Below, in pieces: positions 1 to 7,107 of a stretch of DNA of 10,993 nt. The translations under genes and the position numbers were made by a program. Source of the stretch: CAVRTJ01 sp964507185 (GTDB taxonomy: Bacteria; Acidobacteriota; UBA4820; DSQY01); the NCBI GenBank assembly GCA_964507185.1, contig CAZDOY010000075.1, forward strand, positions 1 through 10,993, read 5' to 3'. Below the pieces are notes generated by a model. The model saw only the letters and a program-made list of their open reading frames with translations. It was not told the origin of the DNA and ran no database searches. Positions within the stretch are counted from its first letter, which is position 1; each line of letters begins with the position of its first letter.

Positions 1-1
1 C

Positions 2-55
2 TTCAACCTGCCGCCCAACCGTGTCGTGGAACTGGGCGCCCAGATCGAACTCTGA
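2..55 (+). CDS. C-terminal end of a rightward gene, possibly an outer-membrane beta-barrel protein (partial)
   Basis: Only the last 17 codons are visible, entering from the left edge and ending in TGA at 53-55. The encoded tail reads FNLPPNRVVELGAQIEL. Its last ten residues alternate hydrophobic and polar side chains (V, L, A, I, L against V/E/G/Q/E), as expected of a final transmembrane beta-strand. An 'LPP-R' turn before such a strand is common at the ends of TonB-dependent receptors. The terminal residue is Leu rather than the usual Phe or Trp, which weakens the call. The gene converges on the minus-strand membrane protein with only nine bases between the two stops, and I see no obvious terminator hairpin there. 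The family assignment is inference from 17 residues; the reading frame may also be fortuitous. Confidence 0.45.
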   Translation, partial: FNLPPNRVVELGAQIEL

Positions 56-64
56 CGGGCTCCC

Positions 65-706
65 TCAGTCCTCCCGGTTCACCCATGCGTAGGCGAAGGC
101 GGGGACCGTGAAGAGAAGGGCGAGCCCGCCGCCGAGGGCGCCAAGAAACCAAACGGCGCCTTTGGCATGCTCGACGACGAACAGGTGAAAGGCCACAGCC
201 CCGCCTGCAGCGAAACAGAGTCCTATCAGAAAGAAGGAGAGGGGAGCGTAGCGATAGACGACCGCCTCGGGACCCATGCCCGCCCTCGCAGGGGGGTTGT
301 TCAGCTTGGCCATCCCTCGCTTTACCAGTTCGGTGTCGTGAATCCAGGTCACAAAGGCATAACCGAAGGCCGTGCAGAACACCGCCGCCAGATACTGGGC
401 GAGGCGGGGACGACCGTGGAATGGGATCGCAAGCCAGGCGATGTACATGAACAGATTGAGGCTCGCGGCGTATTTGAATCCGTGGTGGACATAGATGGTT
501 CCCCATACCATCTTTCCATGGAACCGCCACAGGCGGAGGACCCGCGTAGCATAGAAGGGCATCGCGTAGCCGTAGATAGTCGGGACCGCCAGCACGTAGG
601 CTACGAATAAAAGGCTTCCGGTACGTTCCATCCAGGCCCAGCCCAGCAGAAGGAACATGGGGATCGGCAGCACGTAGACCCACAGGTTCAACAGCCAGCG
701 CGGCAT
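65..706 (-). CDS. multi-pass membrane protein with many histidines, function unknown (213 aa)
   Basis: I do not recognise this family. The protein has about six hydrophobic segments, near residues 5-24, 31-52, 70-95, 102-122, 153-177 and 183-205, so it is an integral inner-membrane protein. Histidines lie at or near membrane edges (H63, H74, H75, H97, H123, H174, H180). One run, 'VHHGFKY' (73-79), and another, 'WIHDTE' (121-126), could bind a metal or heme, but this is inference. The start at 706 is chosen because GGAGG sits five bases upstream. An in-frame ATG four codons earlier (718) overlaps that ribosome-binding site, and the longer upstream extension is low-complexity and unlike protein. 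It follows the GH3 gene after 109 bases, the largest gap in the run. In that gap I find no convincing promoter or terminator, so it is probably the last gene of the operon but could be separately expressed. Confidence 0.8.
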   Translation of the reverse strand: MPRWLLNLWVYVLPIPMFLLLGWAWMERTGSLLFVAYVLAVPTIYGYAMPFYATRVLRLWRFHGKMVWGTIYVHHGFKYAASLNLFMYIAWLAIPFHGRPRLAQYLAAVFCTAFGYAFVTWIHDTELVKRGMAKLNNPPARAGMGPEAVVYRYAPLSFFLIGLCFAAGGAVAFHLFVVEHAKGAVWFLGALGGGLALLFTVPAFAYAWVNRED

Positions 707-815
707 TGATCCCTCCATGATTGGTGACGCCGGAACGGCAACCTCCCCGAAGGCAGGGAAAGGGCACTCGGCACGCGTCCTGCGCAACGGGAGGCCGAAG
801 ACTGTCTGCTCGGCG

Positions 816-2513
816 TCATGTCCGGTTTCCTCCGGTGAATCCGGGGTCTTCGCAGGGGTCCAGAATGGCGTTCCACCCCCGGCGGGATTCCAGGAAGACG
901 GGCTTGACGTCTCCTGAGCGCACGCCGCCCTGTTGGCGCTCGTGCAAATAGCGCCCCATGGCGCTGTGCCCACTGCCCTGGATCCAGCGGATGCGCACCC
1001 CTTGAAGCTGGCCGAGCCGCCGGCAGTAGGCGTAGTGGACATTTTCAGCTAAGCCTTCCTCCAGCTTCACTTCCATTTCCTTCATGGCGTTCCGGGCGGG
1101 CGGCTCGTCGCCGGCCAAGAACAAAACGTAATGATCGGGCGGGCCTTCCGGCGCGAGCATCGCAAAGGAGGGCCGGGACTCGCCGATCGGCAGCACCCGG
1201 TCGATCACCGACGCGACGTGGTCCTCGTGAAGCTTTTCACCGTAGAGGTCGGAAACCTTGCCGCACCTTCCCGTAAACTCCAGCACGGGACAGTCGCGGT
1301 CGAATCCCGTCACCCGAACCGTGTCGCCCATGCGGTATCGGTAGAGCCCGCCCCCCGTCGTGATGACGACCTCATACCTGGCGCCCCGTTCGAGCTGCCA
1401 TCCGCAGAGTGGCTCGCCCACATCCGACTCCGGGAGGAACTCGTAGAAGTGGGACCTCGCCGCCAGGGTTGCCCCGTTGTTTTTCGAGACCGGGACGGAG
1501 ACGATCCCTTCGGTGGCCATGAGTCCCTTGGGCTGGAACTCCACCGCCGGGAACAGGGCCTTCAGCTCCCCGGCGGGGCCTTTCGCGGCGGCGTCGGCCC
1601 AGCAACTGATGACGCGCAGGCGGGGCCACAGCTTTCTGTAGAGGCCATCCCTTCGTGTCTGCAACGTCCGCAGCAGCCCATCTATCTCATCGGCCCGTTT
1701 AGGATCGGGCTTGCCGAAGGCCTTATTCAGGCGGGCTTCCAATTCGGAGGGAAGGGGCGTCGAAGGGGCGAGGGCGCCCATCCCCACATCGCGCGCCAGG
1801 GGCTCCCCCCAGTCCTGAAGAGAATCCAGGAGGAGGGTCAGGAACGTGGGGTGCCACACGGAAACGAGCGAAAGGTCTTTCGCTTTGAGAAGAAAGGCCA
1901 GAGTGACGTAGCGGAAAGTGTCCATGTCCCTGATTCCGGCGACCTCCGGCGGTACGGCCAGGACGAGGGGAATCAGGCGGCGCACATAGGGATTCATGTA
2001 GTCCGTGTCGTTCTCGAACCCCACCGGAATGCCGCCCGCCGTTCTCCGCCGCTCGAAAGCCGCCGGAGAAATGGACCAGTAGGCACGGCCCCGCAAGAGG
2101 GCTGGATGATGGAGGAAGAGATGGCCGATCCACGGAGAAAGGGCGGCGTCCAGGTCCTTCTGAAGCGCCCGGCTGTAGGGGATGAGCTTGCCCTCGCCGG
2201 TGGAGCCGCTCGTGGGTTCGAAGCAGGTCGGCCTCCCCCTGAAGAGAACGTCCGGTGCACCGCCGGCCATGGCGTCCATCTCCTGCCGGAGGGCCTCGTA
2301 GTCGCCTGTGGGCACGCGCCGCCTGTATTCCTCGATGCCTGAGATGGAAGAGAATCCGTGGGCCCGTCCGAAAAGGGTGTTACGGTTTCGGTGCAGGATG
2401 GCTGCCAGAAGGGTGCGCTGGGTCTTCTCAAGAGACCTTCGCGCACGGCCGAAGGCCGCTGCGCCGGGCAGGCAGCTGGCCCACCAGAGACCGTTTACAA
2501 CAAGAGATCTCAT
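816..2513 (-). CDS. GH3-family acyl-acid amide synthetase-like enzyme (ATP-dependent, ANL-type adenylation)
   Basis: This 565-residue protein belongs to the GH3 family, named for plant auxin-responsive genes. Members activate a carboxylic acid with ATP as an acyl-adenylate and pass it to an amine, usually an amino acid, forming an amide. All three nucleotide motifs are visible: the phosphate-binding loop PTSGSTGEGKLIP at 100-112, ATEG at 333-336, and YRYRMGD at 391-397. A family-typical FYEFLP lies at 356-361. The length is normal for the family, so the enzyme looks intact. The start at 2513 gives a 4-base ATGA overlap with the preceding gene, implying translational coupling; an in-frame start at 2591 would lie deep inside that gene. 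The acid and amine substrates cannot be read from sequence. Bacterial GH3 proteins are poorly characterised, and this one sits with radical SAM and acyltransferase genes, which suggests a biosynthetic amide or ester bond rather than hormone turnover. Confidence 0.9.
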   Translation of the reverse strand: MRSLVVNGLWWASCLPGAAAFGRARRSLEKTQRTLLAAILHRNRNTLFGRAHGFSSISGIEEYRRRVPTGDYEALRQEMDAMAGGAPDVLFRGRPTCFEPTSGSTGEGKLIPYSRALQKDLDAALSPWIGHLFLHHPALLRGRAYWSISPAAFERRRTAGGIPVGFENDTDYMNPYVRRLIPLVLAVPPEVAGIRDMDTFRYVTLAFLLKAKDLSLVSVWHPTFLTLLLDSLQDWGEPLARDVGMGALAPSTPLPSELEARLNKAFGKPDPKRADEIDGLLRTLQTRRDGLYRKLWPRLRVISCWADAAAKGPAGELKALFPAVEFQPKGLMATEGIVSVPVSKNNGATLAARSHFYEFLPESDVGEPLCGWQLERGARYEVVITTGGGLYRYRMGDTVRVTGFDRDCPVLEFTGRCGKVSDLYGEKLHEDHVASVIDRVLPIGESRPSFAMLAPEGPPDHYVLFLAGDEPPARNAMKEMEVKLEEGLAENVHYAYCRRLGQLQGVRIRWIQGSGHSAMGRYLHERQQGGVRSGDVKPVFLESRRGWNAILDPCEDPGFTGGNRT

Positions 2514-3235
2514 GGGGCCACCGTATCCACGCGCCGAAGGAGCCTGCGCACAAGCGGTCTGAGGTTTTCGGGATGGAGCCGGGCCATACACGCAAGCTCG
2601 TCGCCCTTCCGCCAGCCGGGGTTGCGCGAAACGAAAAAGGCAATGTCCCTGTTCTTGAGTTCCTGTTCGGACACGTCGGCGACTCCGCTGCGCAGGACGT
2701 AGTCGCCAACAGGTTCGACGACGCCTCGGCCGGCGTCATACTCACGTCCGAACTTCATGTGCGCCAGGGTGTCCATCAGGGACCTTTCGAATGGATCCTC
2801 GTGACCGTCCGGGTGGGGGAGGTAGCGATGGAAGTGGGCGGGGAAATATCGAAAGGTCCTATACCCTTTGCAGACGGTGAACCAGTACCATCGGAACCCG
2901 GGGCTTGAAAGGGCGGCGGAAAAAACGAAGGGAACCCAGGCTCGTTCGAGCGAAAAGGTGCCCCTGAAGGCACTGTCCACGATCGTATCACCGGAATAAA
3001 AGGCCCGGACGGCGACGCCTTCGAAGGTCAGTTCCATGAGCTCGAGCGTGGTGAAGCCCCGGACGCGTCGATTCCGGTCCTGCACGAGCACGGCCCAGGC
3101 CTTCCGGTCCAGGTCGGCATCGAAACGGGTCCTGTCAACCCGCTCGTAATAGGCTTCCATCAGGGCGAACATTTGGGCCCTGCAAGCGGGTGTCAGATCG
3201 TGTACGGAGACGGTACTGGTGCTGGAGGTTTCCAT
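2510..3235 (-). CDS. GNAT-like (acyltransferase-fold) protein, divergent
   Basis: The 241-residue protein is soluble and looks like a diverged N-acyltransferase (GNAT) fold. Residues 46-63 read as a strand-turn-strand (WAVLVQD, then VRGFTTLEL). They are followed by 'FYSGDTIVDSAFRG' at 79-92, which resembles the central strand and the acyl-CoA-binding turn of GNAT proteins. A second conserved-looking block, 'KGYRTFRYFP' (123-132), resembles the late GNAT region. A clean Q/RxxGxG/A pyrophosphate loop is not obvious, so cofactor and activity are uncertain. An autoinducer-synthase-like or acyl-ACP-using relative is possible. I chose the start at 3235, where AGAGGA lies nine bases upstream and GGAG three bases upstream. 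The in-frame ATG at 3244 abuts AGAGGA with no spacer. The gene begins 13 bases after the two-domain GNAT gene and ends in an ATGA overlap with the GH3 gene, so its product probably acts with the GH3 enzyme. Confidence 0.7.
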   Translation of the reverse strand: METSSTSTVSVHDLTPACRAQMFALMEAYYERVDRTRFDADLDRKAWAVLVQDRNRRVRGFTTLELMELTFEGVAVRAFYSGDTIVDSAFRGTFSLERAWVPFVFSAALSSPGFRWYWFTVCKGYRTFRYFPAHFHRYLPHPDGHEDPFERSLMDTLAHMKFGREYDAGRGVVEPVGDYVLRSGVADVSEQELKNRDIAFFVSRNPGWRKGDELACMARLHPENLRPLVRRLLRRVDTVAP

Positions 3236-3248
3236 TGTCTCCATTCCT

Positions 3249-4358
3249 CTAAAGACTCCCGAGTTCGAGATACTTGACGCGAGCATCGAGGGGAATGGGC
3301 GGTCTTCCGGGATCGCCCCACCATACCTGGTAAATTCTGCTATGTAGTGTTATGCGTCGAAACGACTCTACGGCCCCCTTGAGAGGATCTTCGGCCGACA
3401 GTCCGATCGCAAGCCAGTGCATTCCCCGCTGGCGAAGCTCCGCGACGGCCTGAACGAGAAGATTGTTCAAGATCGCAGGGTCGTTGCCCTTGCACGTGAC
3501 GCACGCGGCCATCGCCACGGCCACCTGTTCACCGGGCCTCGGGAACACGGAGCCGCCTATAATGCTCCCAAGGGCGGCCGAAGCTGTCCTCAGAATCTGC
3601 AAAAACGGGCCATAGCGGACAATCCGCACCTGGCGGAAAGCCGACTGGTCCCACAGCCCCAACGTCCCGACCATCTCGCCCCCGGCTTTTGCGACGAGAA
3701 AATCCCAGGGCCTAAGCCCCTGGAATTGTCCCGGTCCTCCCGCGAGGTCCTGAGCGCTGCAGGCCGGAAAGAACTGCTTTCGGACACCCATCCTGGAAAG
3801 GACCGTGGGCAGGCGAGCGAAGTCCTCCTTAGATGCGGCCTCGACCCGGCAACCCGCCCGATCGCTGTCCCTGCGGCGGCGCGGGATCGGGATCAAGAAG
3901 GTCTCGTAGAGCCCCAGTTCTTTGTAGGTGGGCAGTCCCGCGCGTCCGCCGGTAATATTCCTGAATGCGGTCTCGTTTCCTTCCATGATCGTCGTAAGGT
4001 AAAAGGGCACGCGGAGCGTCTCGTCCTGGATCTTTCTCAGATGGCGGTAACCGCGGGCCAGGATCGTAGAACCCCTGGCCTGGGGGGCTATGCGGAGGCT
4101 GTTCAGATAACCGATTTCCAAAGGGAAGCCGTTTACAAAGACCCGCCGTTTCGAAGCCGACCCCACCCCAACCAGCTTCCCGGACGAATCGGCCACCACC
4201 ACAGAGGGGTCCGTGCCTTGGACGGGCAGGCTTCCGAAGAAAGAAGGCTCGTAGGTGAAGCCTACCGAAAGCGGGCCGGATGCGGGGCTGGCGCCGAGCA
4301 GGGCCTTGATCCGGCCGTCGTCCGCAGGCCCGGCGTTGCGGATATTCAAGTGTTCCAT
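3249..4358 (-). CDS. two-domain GNAT-family acyltransferase
   Basis: The 369-residue protein looks like two GNAT folds in series. In the first (about 1-160), 'VVVADSSGKLVGVGS' (53-67) is the usual strand-turn-strand. 'YLNSLRIAPQARGSTILARGYRHLRKI' spans 84-110, where Q93-A-R-G fits the acyl-CoA pyrophosphate loop followed by its helix. The second (about 170-345) repeats the pattern with 'FLVAKAGGEMVGTLGLWDQ' starting at 220. It continues with strands near 279-290 and a helix at 294-311. GNAT proteins move an acyl group from acyl-CoA or acyl-ACP to an amine or hydroxyl; the substrates here are unknown. The ATG at 4358 has GGAG seven bases upstream. It starts 19 bases after the second B12-type radical SAM gene and precedes the smaller GNAT-like gene by 13 bases, so two acyltransferase-fold proteins lie next to a GH3 amide synthetase. 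Confidence 0.82.
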   Translation of the reverse strand: MEHLNIRNAGPADDGRIKALLGASPASGPLSVGFTYEPSFFGSLPVQGTDPSVVVADSSGKLVGVGSASKRRVFVNGFPLEIGYLNSLRIAPQARGSTILARGYRHLRKIQDETLRVPFYLTTIMEGNETAFRNITGGRAGLPTYKELGLYETFLIPIPRRRRDSDRAGCRVEAASKEDFARLPTVLSRMGVRKQFFPACSAQDLAGGPGQFQGLRPWDFLVAKAGGEMVGTLGLWDQSAFRQVRIVRYGPFLQILRTASAALGSIIGGSVFPRPGEQVAVAMAACVTCKGNDPAILNNLLVQAVAELRQRGMHWLAIGLSAEDPLKGAVESFRRITLHSRIYQVWWGDPGRPPIPLDARVKYLELGSL

Positions 4359-4377
4359 CGAAAAACTCCGGCCGTTG

Positions 4378-5706
4378 TCACGGTTCGGGAAATCCGAGCT
4401 TGATTCCGCGCTTCCCGGTTACTTCCTTTCGCATGAGCAGATTCAGACTGAAATAGCGAAAGGCGTTCCCCGGGGAAGCGCAGTTGCACTGAAAGTCTGC
4501 GGACCGTCCCAGCATGGACGAAAGGGAGTAGAAGCGCTTCCTGGCGGCAAGACAGCCGTATTCCACATCGTCCGAAGTTGAACCTTCGGGTTCAAAGGGC
4601 ACTTGTCCGAAATAGTAGTCGTCGGAAAGCCACCACTTCTTCCATCGCATCCTGCCCCCAGATTCCAGTTGGTCATAGAGGGGGGTTCCGGGAAAGGGGA
4701 CAAGGTGGTTGAAGGCGGCGATGAACATCCTTTCGCGCCGGGCGAAGGCGACGGTGCGATCATAGAGGCCGGGCGTGTCGTGGGGGTAGCCGAAGACGAA
4801 GGTCCCGTATACGAAGATTCCGGCGCGCCTCAAGTTTGCGAGGGCTTCGGAGTACTCCGCCACGCGGTTAACGGGCTTGCTCATGGAGGAGAGGTTCTCT
4901 TCGTTCAGAGACTCGAACCCTATCAACACCGCCACACATCCGCTGTCCGCCATCTGTTGCACGAAACCCCTATCGCGGAGGCCCGCCAGGCTGGCTTGGG
5001 TCATCCAGCGGATGTTCAGAGGCTTCACGGCGATGCAGAGTTCCCGCGCCGTTTCAAGGTCGCCCGTCATGTTGTCGTTGACGAAGAAAACGTACCGGTG
5101 CCGGACCTTCCCGAGTTCGGCCAGGATTTCGTCAACCGGCCGGGACCGATACCTGGCCCTGTAAAAGGAGCTGATCGAACAGAAGTTGCACCGGAAAGGG
5201 CAGCCCCTGCCGGTTTCGACGAGGGCAAGGGGGAGATATCGTCGGCCTTCGAACAACGAACGGTCGACGCGTATGCCGGCAAGTGTCGAATTGAAGGGGG
5301 CGCGGTATACGCCCCGCATGCGCCCCGCCTCCGCGTCCCCGAGAATTCGCCCCCAGACTCCTTCGGCTTCCCCGGCGCAAACCGCATCGCCATGTTCCAG
5401 CGCCTCTTCCGGGCAGGCGGTGGCGTGGTACCCACCGAATACCACGGGAATCCCTTTTTCACGAAAGCGGGAGGCGATCTGATAGCCGCGCTTCGCGCTG
5501 TAGGTCTCGATGGAGATGGCAACGAGGTCCGTGGGAGTTTCGTAGCTTACGGGTTCGATCCGGTCATCGTAAAACCGGACCTCCCAGCTTTCAGGGGTAA
5601 GCGCGGAGAGCACACCCATGGCCAGAGGTTCTTGTTGCCAGGTCTTGACGAACTTCTTTCCCGGGGCTCTGCCGATGCTTGCATAGACGAGGGTCACGCG
5701 GGGCAT
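4378..5706 (-). CDS. B12-binding-type radical SAM protein (second of a tandem pair)
   Basis: The 442-residue protein has the two-part plan of cobalamin-dependent radical SAM enzymes. The N-terminal Rossmann-like domain is about residues 1-135, with the diagnostic stretch 'GIPVVFGGYHATACPEEAL' (85-103). The radical SAM domain carries C169-x3-C173-x2-C176, which binds the [4Fe-4S] cluster that cleaves S-adenosylmethionine. Further family-typical segments are 'FVNDN' (208-212), 'GFES' (263-266) and 'PFPGTPLYDQL' (337-347). The family performs methylations, ring contractions and C-C bond formation at unactivated carbons. No classical DxHxxG cobalamin motif is seen, as in many members, so B12 may bind base-off without a His ligand. 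Start 5706 is preceded by AGGAGG and overlaps the end of the upstream radical SAM gene by 13 bases; a TTG at 5721 is less likely. Additional cysteines (C385, C407, C409) sit in the C-terminal part. Confidence 0.9.
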   Translation of the reverse strand: MPRVTLVYASIGRAPGKKFVKTWQQEPLAMGVLSALTPESWEVRFYDDRIEPVSYETPTDLVAISIETYSAKRGYQIASRFREKGIPVVFGGYHATACPEEALEHGDAVCAGEAEGVWGRILGDAEAGRMRGVYRAPFNSTLAGIRVDRSLFEGRRYLPLALVETGRGCPFRCNFCSISSFYRARYRSRPVDEILAELGKVRHRYVFFVNDNMTGDLETARELCIAVKPLNIRWMTQASLAGLRDRGFVQQMADSGCVAVLIGFESLNEENLSSMSKPVNRVAEYSEALANLRRAGIFVYGTFVFGYPHDTPGLYDRTVAFARRERMFIAAFNHLVPFPGTPLYDQLESGGRMRWKKWWLSDDYYFGQVPFEPEGSTSDDVEYGCLAARKRFYSLSSMLGRSADFQCNCASPGNAFRYFSLNLLMRKEVTGKRGIKLGFPEP

Positions 5707-7088
5707 TCCATCCTCCTGCAAAAGCCTGCGCGGTAGTCGGCCGCCTCGGGAGGCCGGCCGGGATCCGACGAGCTAAAGGGCCGTGAATAGCGCGGTTCGT
5801 GGTAGAGCCTCCGGACGAACAGGCGGTAGGCCACGTTGCCCACCAAGTTTATGGCAGTGCCGATGCCCGCCCCGCGCATCCTATTTAGGATGGGCGATAT
5901 CTTGAAGGTTTCCCGGTAAGCCCGTTTGAACCCGTCGTACAGCTCTTCCGGTGTCATGCGGGCCGGTTGCATGACGACGTGCATCGTGTCGTAGTCGTTC
6001 CAGTTGAAACTCAGGATTCTGCCTTCGGAGAGAAGCCGCTGGAAGAGTTGGGTGCCTGGGTAGGGCGTGTAAATGGAGTAGCGGGGTATATCGATTTCCA
6101 ACTCGTTGACCTTCTCCACCGTCGCCGGGAAGACAGAAGGCTCGTCCTCATCGAACCCGAAAACGAAGCAACCCTGCACCGAAATGCCTAGTCCGTGGAT
6201 GGTCTTGACGAGTTCCTGGTAGCCGTCGACCCGGTTGAATCCCTTGCGAATGCCTTTCAGTACGGTGCCGTTACCGGACTCGAATCCGAATAGCAGGTAC
6301 GCACATCCGCTTCGCGCCATGAGATCGAGCAACTCCGGGTCTTTCACGCTGTCTACGGTAGCCAGCCCTCCCCACTTCTTCTTCAGCGGGATCATGGCCT
6401 CGAAGAGTTCTTTCGCGTAATCGATGTCTTCCAAGAGACTCACGTCATTGAACGCGATGTGCTTCCCGCGGGTGTCTTCGATGTCCCTGAGGACGTCGCC
6501 GATGGGGCGTTTCATGTACTTGGACCAGACGGCCGGAACCGTGCAGAAATCGCATGCGCGCTTGCAGCCGCGCGTGGCCTGGATCGAGTCGGGAAGCACG
6601 TAAGCGCCGCGGCGATGGAGCTCCCGGCGGGGGGAGGGAACGCCTTCCAGCCATTCGCCGTCCGCCGGCTCCTCGCGGTAAACGCCTTTCATCCGGCCTT
6701 CAACGAAGTCCCGGACGAGCTTCGGCCAGGTTGTTTCCCCCCGGCCTATCACGATGGCATCGGCGTGACGAGCGGCCTCGCCCGGCAGGATGGTCACGTG
6801 TATGCCTCCCAGGACTACAGGGACGCCGCGTCCCCTGTAATGATCCGCGATCGCATAGGCGGAAGGGGCGCACCCCGTGATCACGCTGATCCCCACGAGG
6901 TCGGCCGAATCGTTCATCGGGACGGGCTCAACGCTTCCGTCCACCAGTTTGATGTCCAGGTCCGGAAGGTCCGGGGTGAGCGCCGCAAGGGTGCACAAAG
7001 TCAACGGCATCTCCCGGAACGAGCGCACGAAGGGCCCGAGATGGATCGAGTGCATGTGGGAATCGGGCATCACCAGAAGAATGCGCAT
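5694..7088 (-). CDS. B12-binding-type radical SAM protein (first of a tandem pair)
   Basis: This 464-residue protein has the same architecture as its downstream neighbour but is clearly divergent from it, so the two probably catalyse different steps. The cobalamin-type domain spans about 1-135 and contains 'GVPVVLGGIHVTILPGEA' (88-105) and 'VIGRGE' (113-118). The cluster motif is C175-x3-C179-x2-C182 in the sequence RGCKRACDFC. 'FGFES' (267-271), 'FVFGFDED' (308-315) and 'YTPYPGTQLFQRL' (340-352) are typical of the radical SAM barrel and its C-terminal end. An odd N-terminal run DSHMHSIH (9-16) is histidine-rich; whether it matters is unknown. The ATG at 7088 follows GGCGGAAG, 19 bases after the preceding gene. 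The last codons overlap the next gene by 13 bases, which suggests coupled translation of the pair. Likely reactions are methylation or radical carbon-skeleton chemistry; the substrate cannot be inferred. Confidence 0.9.
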   Translation of the reverse strand: MRILLVMPDSHMHSIHLGPFVRSFREMPLTLCTLAALTPDLPDLDIKLVDGSVEPVPMNDSADLVGISVITGCAPSAYAIADHYRGRGVPVVLGGIHVTILPGEAARHADAIVIGRGETTWPKLVRDFVEGRMKGVYREEPADGEWLEGVPSPRRELHRRGAYVLPDSIQATRGCKRACDFCTVPAVWSKYMKRPIGDVLRDIEDTRGKHIAFNDVSLLEDIDYAKELFEAMIPLKKKWGGLATVDSVKDPELLDLMARSGCAYLLFGFESGNGTVLKGIRKGFNRVDGYQELVKTIHGLGISVQGCFVFGFDEDEPSVFPATVEKVNELEIDIPRYSIYTPYPGTQLFQRLLSEGRILSFNWNDYDTMHVVMQPARMTPEELYDGFKRAYRETFKISPILNRMRGAGIGTAINLVGNVAYRLFVRRLYHEPRYSRPFSSSDPGRPPEAADYRAGFCRRMECPA

Positions 7089-7107
7089 GTCTTCCGCCCC
7101 ATAAAGT

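Noticed and set aside
707..1042. N-terminal extension of the membrane protein up to 1042
   Set aside because: The extension overlaps the end of the GH3 gene, is low-complexity and unlike protein. A well-placed GGAGG selects the start at 706.
1131..2342. A 403-codon open frame on the plus strand
   Set aside because: It lies wholly antisense to the GH3 gene. Its composition is rich in Arg, Gly and His with no recognisable domain, as expected from the complement of a GC-rich gene. The minus-strand protein has clear motifs.
3417..4403. A 328-codon plus-strand frame opposite the two-domain GNAT gene
   Set aside because: It has no recognisable fold and no good ribosome-binding site, and it is fully shadowed by the GNAT coding sequence.
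4603..5736. A 377-codon plus-strand frame opposite the second B12-type radical SAM gene
   Set aside because: No domain or motif is visible, and the opposite strand encodes an intact radical SAM protein with a strong ribosome-binding site. Long antisense frames are common in GC-rich DNA.
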